A DNA stretch of 64,000 nucleotides, taken from the NCBI RefSeq assembly GCF_023805255.1, contig NZ_JAMSCK010000004.1:62001-126000 (forward strand). The letters are read 5' to 3'. A model generated the notes under the pieces. That model was not told the origin of the DNA, made no database searches, and was given only the letters and a program-made list of their open reading frames with translations. Within the stretch, counting starts at the first letter, position 1, and each line of letters begins with the position of its first letter. The position numbers were made by a program, and so were the translations under genes. Origin of the DNA: Gramella jeungdoensis (lineage in GTDB: Bacteria > Bacteroidota > Bacteroidia > Flavobacteriales > Flavobacteriaceae). Positions 16,842-25,490 of the stretch are shown in pieces.

Positions 16842-17246
16842 TTAACAAAACTTTAACTTTCTGGTATTCTCAGATTCGACCTCCAAAAGCAGTTTTTGGG
16901 TGTTTTCCCCCAATAATCTTTCTACTTTTCCAGGCCATTCAATCAAATTCCATGCATCAGAATCCAGATAATCCTCAAAACCGATGTCTAAAGCTTCTGT
17001 ATCATCTTCAATTCGATAGAAATCGAAATGAAATACAGATCCTTCCTCTGACTCGTAATGGTTAACTAATGAAAACGTGGGACTGGAGGCTACATCATGT
17101 ACACCTAGAGCTTTTACCAGCTCTTTTATAAGAGTGGTCTTTCCTGCACCCATTTCACCGTAAAAAAGCAATGTTTTACTTTTAGTATTACTTAAAATGT
17201 AATCTACGGCTACATCCAGTTCTTGAAGTTTGTAGGTTAACTCCAT
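16842..17246 (-). CDS. tsaE: tRNA threonylcarbamoyladenosine biosynthesis ATPase TsaE
   Basis: The P-loop ATPase of the TsaBDE complex, which makes the t6A modification at position 37 of ANN-decoding tRNAs. The 134-residue protein has Walker A GEMGAGKTT, the family motif SSPTFSLVNHYESEEGSVFHFDFYR around its switch region, and LIEWPGKVERLL near the C-terminus. Its length is normal. It lies 129 bases downstream of porX on the same strand, an arrangement I associate with Flavobacteriia. TsaB and TsaD are not in the window. Confidence 0.92.
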   Translation of the reverse strand: MELTYKLQELDVAVDYILSNTKSKTLLFYGEMGAGKTTLIKELVKALGVHDVASSPTFSLVNHYESEEGSVFHFDFYRIEDDTEALDIGFEDYLDSDAWNLIEWPGKVERLLGENTQKLLLEVESENTRKLKFC

Positions 17247-17375
17247 AAATTCAAAATGTCAGATTCGGGATTGTAAAGATATGTAAAAAATAGATAACGT
17301 GTTGCATATCTCTGATAATCAGTTAGATATAAAATAAAAAGATGTATTACAACGATAAAAAGTGTTTTTCATCGA

Positions 17376-18926
17376 TTATTTTGGATTAAGTACTACAAAT
17401 GGGATTACAATTTCTTCAAGAGAAATGCCCCCATGCTGATATGTATTACGATAATAACTCACATAATGATTGTAATTATTGGGGTAAGCGAAGAACAAGT
17501 CTTCTTTGGCAAATATGTAAGAACTGCTCATGTTGATGGTTGGCAGGTGTACAGATTTAGGGTCTTCAATTGCCAGCACTTCTTTATTTTCATAAGTTAG
17601 GCTTTTACCTGTTTTGTATCTTAGGTTCAAGCTTGTGTTCTTGTCTCCGATAACCTTTGAAGGATTCTTCACGTTAATTGTGCCGTGATCTGTTGTGATG
17701 ATAAGTTTAAAACCAGATTGCTGAGCTTTCTGAATAATTTCAAGAAGAGGAGAATTCTTAAACCAGCTTTGAGTAAGACTTCTGTAGGATTTGTCGTTTG
17801 AAGCAAGTTCTTTTATCACTTCCATTTCGGTCTTGGCATGTGAAAGCATATCTACAAAATTATAGACCACCACTGTAAGATCGTTCGATTTTTGTGTCTT
17901 AAAATTATCTACCAGTTTTTTACCGGCCTTTAGGCTGCTAATTTTATGATATTCAAATTTGAGATTTTTTCCCAGTCGCTTTAATTGTTCATTAAGGAAT
18001 TGAGATTCGTAATTATTTTTACCTCCTTCTTCAATATCATTTTTCCAGTAATCTGGAAATAGCTTTTCCATATCGCTTGGCATAAGCCCTGAGAATATGG
18101 CATTTCTTGCATACTGAGTGGCGGTTGGTAGAATGCTATAATAAGGTGTTTCCTTCTCTTTTTTATAATAGGTGCTAATTATAGGTTCTAAACTCTTCCA
18201 TTGGTCATATCTCAAATTATCTACCACGATCATAAGAGTAGGCTGATCCTTTTTAATCTCTGGTAATACCATCTTTTTAAAAAGGGTATGGGACATTACC
18301 GGTGGTTCAGCTCCCTTTTCGAACCAGCTTTGGTAATTTTTAGAAATGAATTTAAAGAACTGGTTATTGGCTTCAAGTTTCTGTGATTCCAGGATCTCAA
18401 ACATCCCGGAGTCTTCGATGTCTTCCAGCTGTAATTCCCAGTAAACCAATTTCTGGTATAATTCCGCCCATTCTTCCCAGGAGTTTACCTGAGACATGTC
18501 CATGGCAATCTTCCTGAACTCTTGCTGATAGTTAGAGGTAGTCTTTTCAGAAACGAGCCGGGAATGATCCAGGTTCTTCTTAATACTTAAAAGGATCTGG
18601 TTGGGATTAACAGGCTTGATAAGGTAATCGGCGATCTTAGAACCGATAGCCTCTTCCATAATATACTCCTCCTCACTCTTAGTGATCATTACTATAGGAA
18701 CGGTTTCTCTTCTTTCCTTTATTTCAGATAAGGTTTCGAGTCCGGTTAAGCCCGGCATATTTTCGTCCAGGAAAACAATATCAAAATTCTCTTCTTCAAT
18801 AAGATTTAAAGCTTCGGTTCCACTCTTGCAGGTTTTTACATCGTAATTACGTGATTCAAGGAACATAATGTGTGGCTTCAGCAAGTCAATCTCGTCATCT
18901 ACCCATAGTATTTTTATATTGCTCAT
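17376..18926 (-). CDS. porX: PorX: response regulator with PglZ/alkaline-phosphatase-fold domain (type IX secretion regulation)
   Basis: Cytoplasmic two-component response regulator of 516 residues. The receiver domain (1-120) has the acidic pair VDDE at 9-12, phospho-acceptor Asp54 in VFLDENMPG, and the conserved Lys in DYLIKPVNP. An all-helical linker (about 130-210) is followed by a PglZ domain of the alkaline phosphatase superfamily, with LMIVVDNLRYDQW (metal-site Asp), VVVYNFVDMLSHAKT and IITTDHGTINVKNPS (Asp-His metal ligands), and a C-terminal SYYRNTYQHGGISLEEIVIPFV. In Porphyromonas and Flavobacterium the PorX/PorY pair controls type IX secretion genes. The kinase PorY is not in the window. 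Confidence 0.93.
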   Translation of the reverse strand: MSNIKILWVDDEIDLLKPHIMFLESRNYDVKTCKSGTEALNLIEEENFDIVFLDENMPGLTGLETLSEIKERRETVPIVMITKSEEEYIMEEAIGSKIADYLIKPVNPNQILLSIKKNLDHSRLVSEKTTSNYQQEFRKIAMDMSQVNSWEEWAELYQKLVYWELQLEDIEDSGMFEILESQKLEANNQFFKFISKNYQSWFEKGAEPPVMSHTLFKKMVLPEIKKDQPTLMIVVDNLRYDQWKSLEPIISTYYKKEKETPYYSILPTATQYARNAIFSGLMPSDMEKLFPDYWKNDIEEGGKNNYESQFLNEQLKRLGKNLKFEYHKISSLKAGKKLVDNFKTQKSNDLTVVVYNFVDMLSHAKTEMEVIKELASNDKSYRSLTQSWFKNSPLLEIIQKAQQSGFKLIITTDHGTINVKNPSKVIGDKNTSLNLRYKTGKSLTYENKEVLAIEDPKSVHLPTINMSSSYIFAKEDLFFAYPNNYNHYVSYYRNTYQHGGISLEEIVIPFVVLNPK

Positions 18927-19016
18927 ATTTTGGTCTCTTATGCAGTTATTTAAATGAAATTTTCCGTCATGATCTTCCTTAATTTTAAGATTATGCTATG
19001 GCTCATTTCATATATG

Positions 19017-19024
19017 TATCTTTG
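19017..19024 (+). promoter_or_regulatory. -7 box of the HD-domain gene
   Basis: TATCTTTG matches TAnnTTTG and ends 25 bases before the TTG start at 19050, which supports that start. No clear -33 element was found. Confidence 0.5.
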
Positions 19025-19049
19025 TTTTGAATTATAAGAAAAATATAGC

Positions 19050-20279
19050 TTGGCATCGCAAACTAAACTTAAAATATTAAACGATCCAATTTACGGTTTT
19101 ATTACCATTCCGAACGAGCGGATCTTTCGTATTATTGAACATCCTTACTTTCAAAGATTACGCCGAATTTCTCAAATGGGGCTTTCGTATTTGGTTTATC
19201 CCGGAGCACATCACACAAGATTTCATCATGCCCTGGGATGTGTGCATCTTATGCAAAAAGCGGTGAGGGTCCTTCGCTATAAGGGAGTTGAAATTTCAAA
19301 AGAAGAAGAGGAGGCTTTGCTTATTGCTATTTTAATGCATGATATTGGTCATGGGCCTTTTAGTCATGCGATGGAACACAGCCTTGTTGAAGGGGTTGAT
19401 CACGAGACTATTTCACTGCTTTTCATGGAGGAAATGAACTTGAACTTTAACCAAAGTTTAACTCTTGCTATTAAGATATTCAGAGGCAGTTATGAGCGCA
19501 ATTTCATGAATCAGCTTATTTCCAGTCAGATGGATATGGATCGGCTAGACTACCTAAAACGCGATAGTTTTTACACCGGAGCTGTTGAGGGAAATATAAA
19601 TAGCGAAAGGCTTATTACTATGCTGAATGTAGTGGATGATGAGCTCGTAATTGAAGAAAAGGGCATCTATTCTGTGGAAAAGTTCCTCATTGGTCGCAGG
19701 CTTATGTACTGGCAGGTGTATCTTCATAAAACTAGCCTGGTGGCAGAGCAACTTCTTATCAGAGTGCTGAAAAGAGCTAAGGAACTTATAGAGCAGGGCG
19801 AAACTTTACATGCTAGTGGGGCACTGCTGTATTTTTTAGAAAATAAGGTCACCAGGAAAAATTTTGATAATAAAACATTAGAGATTTTTTCCCGACTGGA
19901 TGATAACGATGTGATCTCCGCTATGAAGGAATGGATGTATTCAGATGATTTTGTTTTGAGCAATCTGTGTGAAATGATCATTAACCGCAACCTTCTGAAA
20001 GTTAAGATCAAGAAGAAAAAACCTTCTGAAGATAAACTCAAAAAGCGATCGATAGCGCTTCAGAATAAATATTGCATTTCAGAAAAAGAGGCATCTTATT
20101 TTGTTTTTGAAGGAGAAATAGCCAATTTGGCTTATAAAAGAGAAAAGAACAACATTAAGATTCTTCATAAGAACGGGAAGATAAATGATGTTGTAAAGGT
20201 TTCAGACCAGCTCAATTTAAAGGCCCTTACCAATACGGTCACCAAATACTATATGTGTTATCCCAAAGTTAAAGATTAA
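19050..20279 (+). CDS. HD-domain phosphohydrolase (dGTPase/SAMHD1-like)
   Basis: A 409-residue HD-superfamily metal-dependent phosphohydrolase. Metal ligands are visible in HHTRFHHALGC (His) and LMHDIGHGPFSHAMEHS (the HD pair), with a later Asp in SSQMDMDRLDYLKRDS. The order and the segment YFQRLRRISQMGLSYLVYPGAHHTRF match the dGTPase/SAMHD1-like group common in bacteria; substrates are probably (d)NTPs but unproven. The start is TTG: no in-frame ATG occurs until about residue 43, which would cut off the conserved N-terminus (LKILNDPIYGFITIP). It precedes lpxD by 24 bases, though lpxD has its own -7 box. Confidence 0.85.
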   Translation: MASQTKLKILNDPIYGFITIPNERIFRIIEHPYFQRLRRISQMGLSYLVYPGAHHTRFHHALGCVHLMQKAVRVLRYKGVEISKEEEEALLIAILMHDIGHGPFSHAMEHSLVEGVDHETISLLFMEEMNLNFNQSLTLAIKIFRGSYERNFMNQLISSQMDMDRLDYLKRDSFYTGAVEGNINSERLITMLNVVDDELVIEEKGIYSVEKFLIGRRLMYWQVYLHKTSLVAEQLLIRVLKRAKELIEQGETLHASGALLYFLENKVTRKNFDNKTLEIFSRLDDNDVISAMKEWMYSDDFVLSNLCEMIINRNLLKVKIKKKKPSEDKLKKRSIALQNKYCISEKEASYFVFEGEIANLAYKREKNNIKILHKNGKINDVVKVSDQLNLKALTNTVTKYYMCYPKVKD

Positions 20280-20290
20280 AGCATTTTTTT

Positions 20291-20298
20291 TACTTTTG
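20291..20298 (+). promoter_or_regulatory. -7 box of the lpxD operon, only 5 bases before the start codon
   Basis: TACTTTTG is followed by CCAGA and then the ATG at 20304. Bacteroidota transcripts usually begin a few bases after this box, so the lpxD mRNA may be leaderless or nearly so. Confidence 0.45.
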
Positions 20299-20303
20299 CC
20301 AGA

Positions 20304-21329
20304 ATGAAGTTTACAGCAGCGCAAATAGCCGAGATATTAGAAGGCACGGTTAAGGGAAATCCAGAAGTGGAAGTTTCTGAACTGGCTAAAATCGAAGAGG
20401 GGTCTGAAGGCTCCCTTACTTTCTTAAGCAATCCAAAATACACATCCTTTCTATATACCACTAACGCTTCTATCACGATCATAAATAATGATTTTGAAAT
20501 AGATCAACCCGTAAATACCACTCTAATCAAGGTTAAAGATGCTTACAAGGCTTTTTCTACCTTACTTGAATATTATAATCAGATAAAACTGAATAAATCA
20601 GGAATAGAAACCCCCAGTTTTATTTCAGAAACTGCTAAATATGGTGATGGACTGTATTTTGGATCCTTTTCATATATGGGAGAAAATGTGGTTATTGGTG
20701 AGAATGTAAAGATCTATCCTAACGTATATATAGGTGACAATGTGAGAATTGGAAATAATGTCACCATTTTTGCAGGAGTAAAAATATACTCAGAAAGTCT
20801 TATAGGAAATAATTGTACAATACATAGCGGAGCTGTGATTGGAGCCGACGGATTTGGATTTAGTCCGGGGGATACTGGGGAATACAGCAAAGTGCCCCAG
20901 ATCGGGAATGTGATCATCGAAGACAATGTTGATATTGGAGCGGTTACCACTATAGACCGTGCGACCCTGGGATCTACAATCATAAGGCAGGGAGTAAAGC
21001 TGGATAATCATATTCAGATAGCTCATAACGTCGAAATAGGAGAGAATACGGCCATTGCGGCGCAAACTGGTATTGCCGGTTCGACTAAGATCGGTAAGAA
21101 CTGCCTCATTGGAGGGCAGGTTGGAATTGCCGGCCACCTAAGTATAGGTAACAGGGTCAAGATTCAGGCTCAGTCTGGAATAGGACGTGATATTAAAGAT
21201 GATGAAATGTTACAGGGTTCTCCGGCTATCTCATATAGTAATTATAATAAATCGTATATACACTTTAAGAATCTGCCCCAAACAATGAATACATTACACC
21301 AACTGGAAAAAAAGATCAATAATGGCTGA
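20304..21329 (+). CDS. lpxD: UDP-3-O-(3-hydroxyacyl)glucosamine N-acyltransferase
   Basis: Third step of lipid A synthesis: adds a 3-hydroxyacyl chain to the amino group of UDP-3-O-acyl-glucosamine. The 341-residue protein has the N-terminal uridine-binding domain (IAEILEGTVKGNPEVEV, LTFLSNPKYTSFLYTT) and a long left-handed beta-helix of hexapeptide repeats from about residue 100. The catalytic His sits in LDNHIQIAHNVEIGENT, matching E. coli His239. It overlaps lpxC-fabZ by 8 bases, so translation is coupled. A second, shorter homologue lies 2.8 kb downstream in the same operon. Confidence 0.95.
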   Translation: MKFTAAQIAEILEGTVKGNPEVEVSELAKIEEGSEGSLTFLSNPKYTSFLYTTNASITIINNDFEIDQPVNTTLIKVKDAYKAFSTLLEYYNQIKLNKSGIETPSFISETAKYGDGLYFGSFSYMGENVVIGENVKIYPNVYIGDNVRIGNNVTIFAGVKIYSESLIGNNCTIHSGAVIGADGFGFSPGDTGEYSKVPQIGNVIIEDNVDIGAVTTIDRATLGSTIIRQGVKLDNHIQIAHNVEIGENTAIAAQTGIAGSTKIGKNCLIGGQVGIAGHLSIGNRVKIQAQSGIGRDIKDDEMLQGSPAISYSNYNKSYIHFKNLPQTMNTLHQLEKKINNG

Positions 21330-22722
21330 TAGAATTTCGAAGCAAAGAACCATTCAGGAGGAGGTTTCTCTTGAAGGTGTTGGCCTGCATACAGGTAAGG
21401 AAGTTAAATTAACCTTTAAACCCGCCCCTGAAAATACAGGCTATGTTTTTAGAAGGACCGATCTGGAAGGTAACCCTGAAGTGGAAGCCGATGTTAGTTA
21501 CGTGGTGAACACCAGAAGAGGGACCAATCTTGAAAAGAATGGAGTCACTATTCAAACCTCCGAACATGTGCTTGCTGCCTGTGTTGGTTTGGAGATAGAC
21601 AATATGTATATAGAGCTTAATGCTTCTGAACCACCTATCATGGATGGGTCTTCCAAGTTTTTTGTGGAAGCTCTTGAAAAAGCCGGTACAGTAGAGCAGG
21701 ATGTAGATAGAGAAGAATATGTTGTGAATGAAATTATCTGTTACCGTGACGAAGAAAGCGGAAGCGAGATCATAGCCATGCCAGCAGATGAGTATCAGGT
21801 GACCACAATGGTTGATTTTGGAACGAAAGTATTGGGTACTCAGAATGCTTCCATAGAACATTTATCAGAATTCAAAACTGAAATAGCAGATTGCAGAACC
21901 TTCAGTTTTTTGCATGAAATAGAAACCCTCCTAGAGCATGGGCTCATCAAAGGAGGTGATCTTAATAATGCAATCGTGTATGTAGATAAAGAGATTGGAG
22001 AAGAAACACTGAAGAAACTTCGTGTTGCTTTTAATAGGGAGGATATTTCAGTAAAACCTAATGGAATCCTTGATAATCTTACACTTCATTATCCAAATGA
22101 AGCTGCAAGACATAAATTGCTGGATGTACTTGGAGATCTTGCTCTTGTTGGCACGAGAATAAGAGGAAAGATAATCGCTACCAAGCCGGGACATCACGTA
22201 AATACAGAATTTGCCAAGAAGCTTGCCAAGGTTATAAAGGCTGAAAAAAGGAATAATGTTCCTAAAATAGATCTTTCACAACCTCCTTTGATGGATGTGA
22301 ATGATATTATGAATACATTGCCCCACCGTTCACCATTTTTACTAGTAGATAAGATCTACGAATTGACAGACTCTCATGTGATCGGGGTGAAGAATGTAAC
22401 GATGAACGAACCTTTCTTTGTAGGGCATTTTCCGGGGAAACCTGTAATGCCTGGAGTACTTCAGGTAGAGGCTATGGCCCAAACAGGAGGTATTCTCGCG
22501 CTTAAATCGGTGCCAGATCCTGAAAATTACCTGACTTATTTCATGAAAATAGATAACGTAAGGTTCAAGCAACAGGTAGTGCCTGGCGACACTTTAATCT
22601 TTAAACTAGAACTTTTAGCTCCTATTAGAAGAGGAATTTGCCAAATGCAGGCATATGCTTATGTTAATGGTAAGCTCGCGACAGAAGCCATATTGATGGC
22701 CCAAATTGTAAAATCTAAATAA
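21322..22722 (+). CDS. lpxC-fabZ: Bifunctional UDP-3-O-acyl-GlcNAc deacetylase / 3-hydroxyacyl-ACP dehydratase
   Basis: A natural fusion typical of Bacteroidota, 466 residues. Residues 1-300 are LpxC, the zinc deacetylase committing to lipid A: zinc-ligand regions SEHVLAA and HKLLDVLGDLAL, and the active-site stretch ADCRTFSFLHE. Residues 312-466 are FabZ, dehydrating 3-hydroxyacyl-ACP: NTLPHRSPFLLVDKI, catalytic His in VGHFPGKPVMPGV and Glu in LQVEAMAQTGG. Joining them ties together the use and dehydration of the shared 3-hydroxyacyl-ACP pool. It overlaps lpxD and is 5 bases from lpxA. Confidence 0.97.
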   Translation: MADRISKQRTIQEEVSLEGVGLHTGKEVKLTFKPAPENTGYVFRRTDLEGNPEVEADVSYVVNTRRGTNLEKNGVTIQTSEHVLAACVGLEIDNMYIELNASEPPIMDGSSKFFVEALEKAGTVEQDVDREEYVVNEIICYRDEESGSEIIAMPADEYQVTTMVDFGTKVLGTQNASIEHLSEFKTEIADCRTFSFLHEIETLLEHGLIKGGDLNNAIVYVDKEIGEETLKKLRVAFNREDISVKPNGILDNLTLHYPNEAARHKLLDVLGDLALVGTRIRGKIIATKPGHHVNTEFAKKLAKVIKAEKRNNVPKIDLSQPPLMDVNDIMNTLPHRSPFLLVDKIYELTDSHVIGVKNVTMNEPFFVGHFPGKPVMPGVLQVEAMAQTGGILALKSVPDPENYLTYFMKIDNVRFKQQVVPGDTLIFKLELLAPIRRGICQMQAYAYVNGKLATEAILMAQIVKSK

Positions 22723-22727
22723 TTGAT

Positions 22728-23513
22728 ATGAACCAACCCTTAGCATATGTGCATCCGGGAGCTAAAATTGCCAAAAATGTGGTGATTGAACCTTTTGCAA
22801 CAATTCATAATAACGTTGTAATAGGAGAAGGTACCTGGATTGGTTCCAATGTGACTATAATGGAGGGAGCCCGAATAGGAAAGAATTGCAGTATCTTTCC
22901 GGGTGCTGTGATCTCAGCGATTCCCCAGGATAAAAAATTTAATGACGAAGATACACTTACAGTAATTGGTGATAATACCACTATCAGAGAATGTGTGACG
23001 ATCAACAGGGGTACTACCGACAGGATGAAAACTGTAATAGGAAATAACTGTTGGATTATGGCATATTGCCATATCGCACACGACTGCATTGTAGGTGATA
23101 ACTGTATTTTTTCAAATAATAGCACCCTGGCCGGTCATATTAACGTAGGTGATCATGTGGTCCTTGCAGGTATGGCGGCAATTCAGCAATTTTGTAGTAT
23201 TGGGAAGCATGCTTTTGTGACCGGTGGATCGCTGGTTAGAAAAGATGTACCTCCTTTTGTAAAAGCGGGTAGGGAACCTCTAAGTTATGTAGGTATTAAC
23301 TCTATCGGGTTACGCCGAAGAGGCTTTAGTACCGATAAAATCAGGGAGATCCAGGATATTTATCGTATCCTTTATCAGAAAAACTATAACAATTCTCAGG
23401 CGGTGGCTATTATTGAAGCTGAAATGCAGGCTACAGCAGAAAGAGACGAAATATTGGAATTTATTAAAAACTCACAAAGAGGTATCATGAAAGGATACTT
23501 CAGCTCAAATTAA
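22728..23513 (+). CDS. lpxA: Acyl-ACP--UDP-N-acetylglucosamine O-acyltransferase
   Basis: First step of lipid A synthesis, moving a 3-hydroxyacyl chain from ACP to UDP-GlcNAc in the cytoplasm. The 261-residue length matches E. coli LpxA. An N-terminal beta-helix of hexapeptide repeats (VHPGAKIAKNVVIEPFATI onward) contains the catalytic His in AYCHIAHDCIVGDNC, and the C-terminal helical domain begins after VGINSIGLRRRGFS. Position after lpxC-fabZ fits the conserved Bacteroidota order lpxD, lpxC-fabZ, lpxA, efp. Confidence 0.96.
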   Translation: MNQPLAYVHPGAKIAKNVVIEPFATIHNNVVIGEGTWIGSNVTIMEGARIGKNCSIFPGAVISAIPQDKKFNDEDTLTVIGDNTTIRECVTINRGTTDRMKTVIGNNCWIMAYCHIAHDCIVGDNCIFSNNSTLAGHINVGDHVVLAGMAAIQQFCSIGKHAFVTGGSLVRKDVPPFVKAGREPLSYVGINSIGLRRRGFSTDKIREIQDIYRILYQKNYNNSQAVAIIEAEMQATAERDEILEFIKNSQRGIMKGYFSSN

Positions 23514-23522
23514 ATTATTTAA

Positions 23523-24089
23523 ATGGCTACAACCAGCGATATTAGAAACGGACTTTGTATTCGATATAATCACGACATCTATAAGATCGTGGAATTCCTT
23601 CATGTTAAACCGGGAAAAGGTCCTGCTTTCGTTAGGACAAAACTGAAAAGTGTGACTACAGGAAAAGTTATTGAAAACACATTTTCTGCCGGACATAAAA
23701 TTGAAGATATTCGTGTGGAAACACATAAATATCAGTTCCTTTATGAAGATGGTGAATTCTGGCATTTTATGAATACTGACGACTATACGCAGATTCGTTT
23801 AACAGAGAATGCACTTGATATGCCTAAACTCCTTAAAGAGGGAGAAGTGGTTACTATTCTTATCAATACTGAAGACAATATGCCTCTTTCGGTGGAAATG
23901 CCTGCAAGTGTTGTATTAGAAGTGACTCATACCGAACCCGGAGTTAAAGGAAATACTGCAACTAACGCTACAAAGCCAGCGACAGTTGAAACCGGATTTG
24001 AGGTAAATGTTCCTCTTTTCATCAATGAAGGTGATAAGATCAAGATCGAGACCGAAAAGGGAACTTATAAAGAAAGAATAAAAGAATAA
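23523..24089 (+). CDS. efp: Translation elongation factor P
   Basis: A 188-residue ribosome-binding factor that relieves stalling at polyproline stretches. The KOW-like N-terminal domain carries VKPGKGPAFVRTKLK; the lysine between the two glycines (Lys32) sits at the modified position of E. coli EF-P. OB domains II and III follow, ending DKIKIETEKGTYKERI. The EpmA/EpmB modification genes are not seen here. Its place inside the lipid A operon, 9 bases after lpxA, is a conserved Bacteroidota arrangement. The M56 protein at 25.9-27.6 kb, with its proline runs, would be a plausible client. Confidence 0.96.
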   Translation: MATTSDIRNGLCIRYNHDIYKIVEFLHVKPGKGPAFVRTKLKSVTTGKVIENTFSAGHKIEDIRVETHKYQFLYEDGEFWHFMNTDDYTQIRLTENALDMPKLLKEGEVVTILINTEDNMPLSVEMPASVVLEVTHTEPGVKGNTATNATKPATVETGFEVNVPLFINEGDKIKIETEKGTYKERIKE

Positions 24090-24098
24090 CAGTCCTGT

Positions 24099-25028
24099 AT
24101 GAGGTTTGCCCGAAAACATTTTCTTAAGGAGATCGCAGAACTAATTGAATGCGATTATGTTGGAGATGCCGATTTCCCGGTTTGGGGAATGAACGAGATA
24201 CATGTGGTGACTCCGGGCGATATTGTCTTTGTAGATCATCCTAAATATTACGATAAAGCATTAAATTCGGCTGCGACTATCATTCTTATCAATAAGGAAG
24301 TTGAATGCCCTGAGGGTAAAGCTTTACTGATATCAGATGATCCTTTCAGAGATTTTAATAAGCTCACAAAATATTTTAAGCCTTTCCAGCCATCTACAGA
24401 AATGATAGCCGATTCGGCAATGGTTGGGGAAGGAACGATTATTCAGCCTAATGTATTTTTAGGAAATAATGTCAAGGTTGGGAATAATTGTCTTATCCAT
24501 GCTAATGTGACCATTGGTGATAATTGCATAGTGGGTGACAATGTCATCATTCATAGTGGTACCGTGCTTGGTGGAGATGCCTTTTACTATAAGAAAAGGC
24601 CAGAAGGTTTTGATAAACTGCTTTCAGGAGGAAGGGTCGTGGTTAAAGACAATGTAGAGATTGGCACAAACAATTCAATTGACCGAGGAGTGACTGGAGA
24701 TACGATCATTGGAGAGGGGTCAAAACTGGATAATCTTATCCAGATTGGGCACGATACAGTGATTGGCAGCAAATGTCTTATCGCTTCACAGGTTGGTATC
24801 GCCGGATGTGTGCGGGTGGAAGATGAAGTAACCATTTGGGGTCAGGTAGGGATTAGAAGTGATGTTACCATTGCTAAAGGTACTGTTTTAATGGCTCAGT
24901 GTGGTGTGTCTAAAGATACCGAGCCTAATACAACCTATTGGGGCACACCTTTTGGAGAAGTTCGAACAAAACTTAAGGAATACGCAGCCATAAAGAAACT
25001 GCCGGAAATTGTTAAAACGATAAAATAG
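24099..25028 (+). CDS. Second LpxD-like acyltransferase (left-handed beta-helix)
   Basis: A 309-residue paralogue of the LpxD at 20.3 kb. An N-terminal uridine-binding-like domain (VVTPGDIVFVDHPKYYDKAL) is followed by hexapeptide repeats. The catalytic-His region is kept as KLDNLIQIGHDTVIGSKC. It is about 30 residues shorter than the first copy, mostly at the C-terminal helices that bind ACP. It begins 9 bases after efp. It could acylate a different nucleotide sugar or be a second LpxD; the sequence alone does not decide. Confidence 0.8.
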   Translation: MRFARKHFLKEIAELIECDYVGDADFPVWGMNEIHVVTPGDIVFVDHPKYYDKALNSAATIILINKEVECPEGKALLISDDPFRDFNKLTKYFKPFQPSTEMIADSAMVGEGTIIQPNVFLGNNVKVGNNCLIHANVTIGDNCIVGDNVIIHSGTVLGGDAFYYKKRPEGFDKLLSGGRVVVKDNVEIGTNNSIDRGVTGDTIIGEGSKLDNLIQIGHDTVIGSKCLIASQVGIAGCVRVEDEVTIWGQVGIRSDVTIAKGTVLMAQCGVSKDTEPNTTYWGTPFGEVRTKLKEYAAIKKLPEIVKTIK

Positions 25029-25034
25029 CTAACT

Positions 25035-25430
25035 ATGGGTTTAAAAACGAAAGAAGTTGTAGAACAGTTCTACCAATCCAATTTCTTTAATAATGAGAAG
25101 GTTGTAGATGATTTTCTTCATCCGGATGTGGAGCTCTCGTGGTACGGTACAACCGGTTTCAGAAAGCTTGACAAGCAGGGGATCGCCGAGATTAGTCATC
25201 AACTCGCTTCTTCTTTTGAATCTCTTAGGGCAGAAATTGAAAAGGTTTTTAGCAAAAAGGATGAGGTCGCTATCAACTTTACTTACCACGTTCGAACCAT
25301 AGAAAACCCTGATGAGGAAATGCCTTTAGGACATTTTATAGCTATCTGGGAGCTTAAAGATGGTAAACTTTTTAAAGGGGTTCAGATAAGTCAGTTGGGC
25401 GAGGAGATAGACGAAAGTCCCTGGTCTTAA
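25035..25430 (+). CDS. SnoaL/NTF2-like domain protein
   Basis: A 131-residue single-domain protein with the NTF2/SnoaL pattern: N-terminal helix with VVEQFYQSNFFNNEKVVDDFLHPDVELSWYG, then strands ending GHFIAIWELKDGKLFKGVQIS. Such cone-shaped folds may be enzymes or ligand-binding proteins; no catalytic set is recognisable. It begins 6 bases after the LpxD-like gene and ends the operon, with a terminator close behind. Its link to lipid A is only positional. Confidence 0.75.
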   Translation: MGLKTKEVVEQFYQSNFFNNEKVVDDFLHPDVELSWYGTTGFRKLDKQGIAEISHQLASSFESLRAEIEKVFSKKDEVAINFTYHVRTIENPDEEMPLGHFIAIWELKDGKLFKGVQISQLGEEIDESPWS

Positions 25431-25449
25431 GAATCTTTCAAACAAAATA

Positions 25450-25477
25450 AAAGGTCTTTATTCTTAGGGCCTTTTTT
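25450..25477 (+). terminator. Terminator of the lipid A operon
   Basis: AAAGGTC (25450-25456) pairs with GGCCTTT (25468-25474), with one G-T wobble, followed by a T-run. It lies 20 bases after the stop of the SnoaL-like gene. Confidence 0.75.
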
Positions 25478-25490
25478 ATTCATTTAGTGT

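Noticed and set aside
24099-25028. Second LpxD-like gene as a pseudogene
   Set aside because: The catalytic-His region, beta-helix repeats and reading frame are intact.
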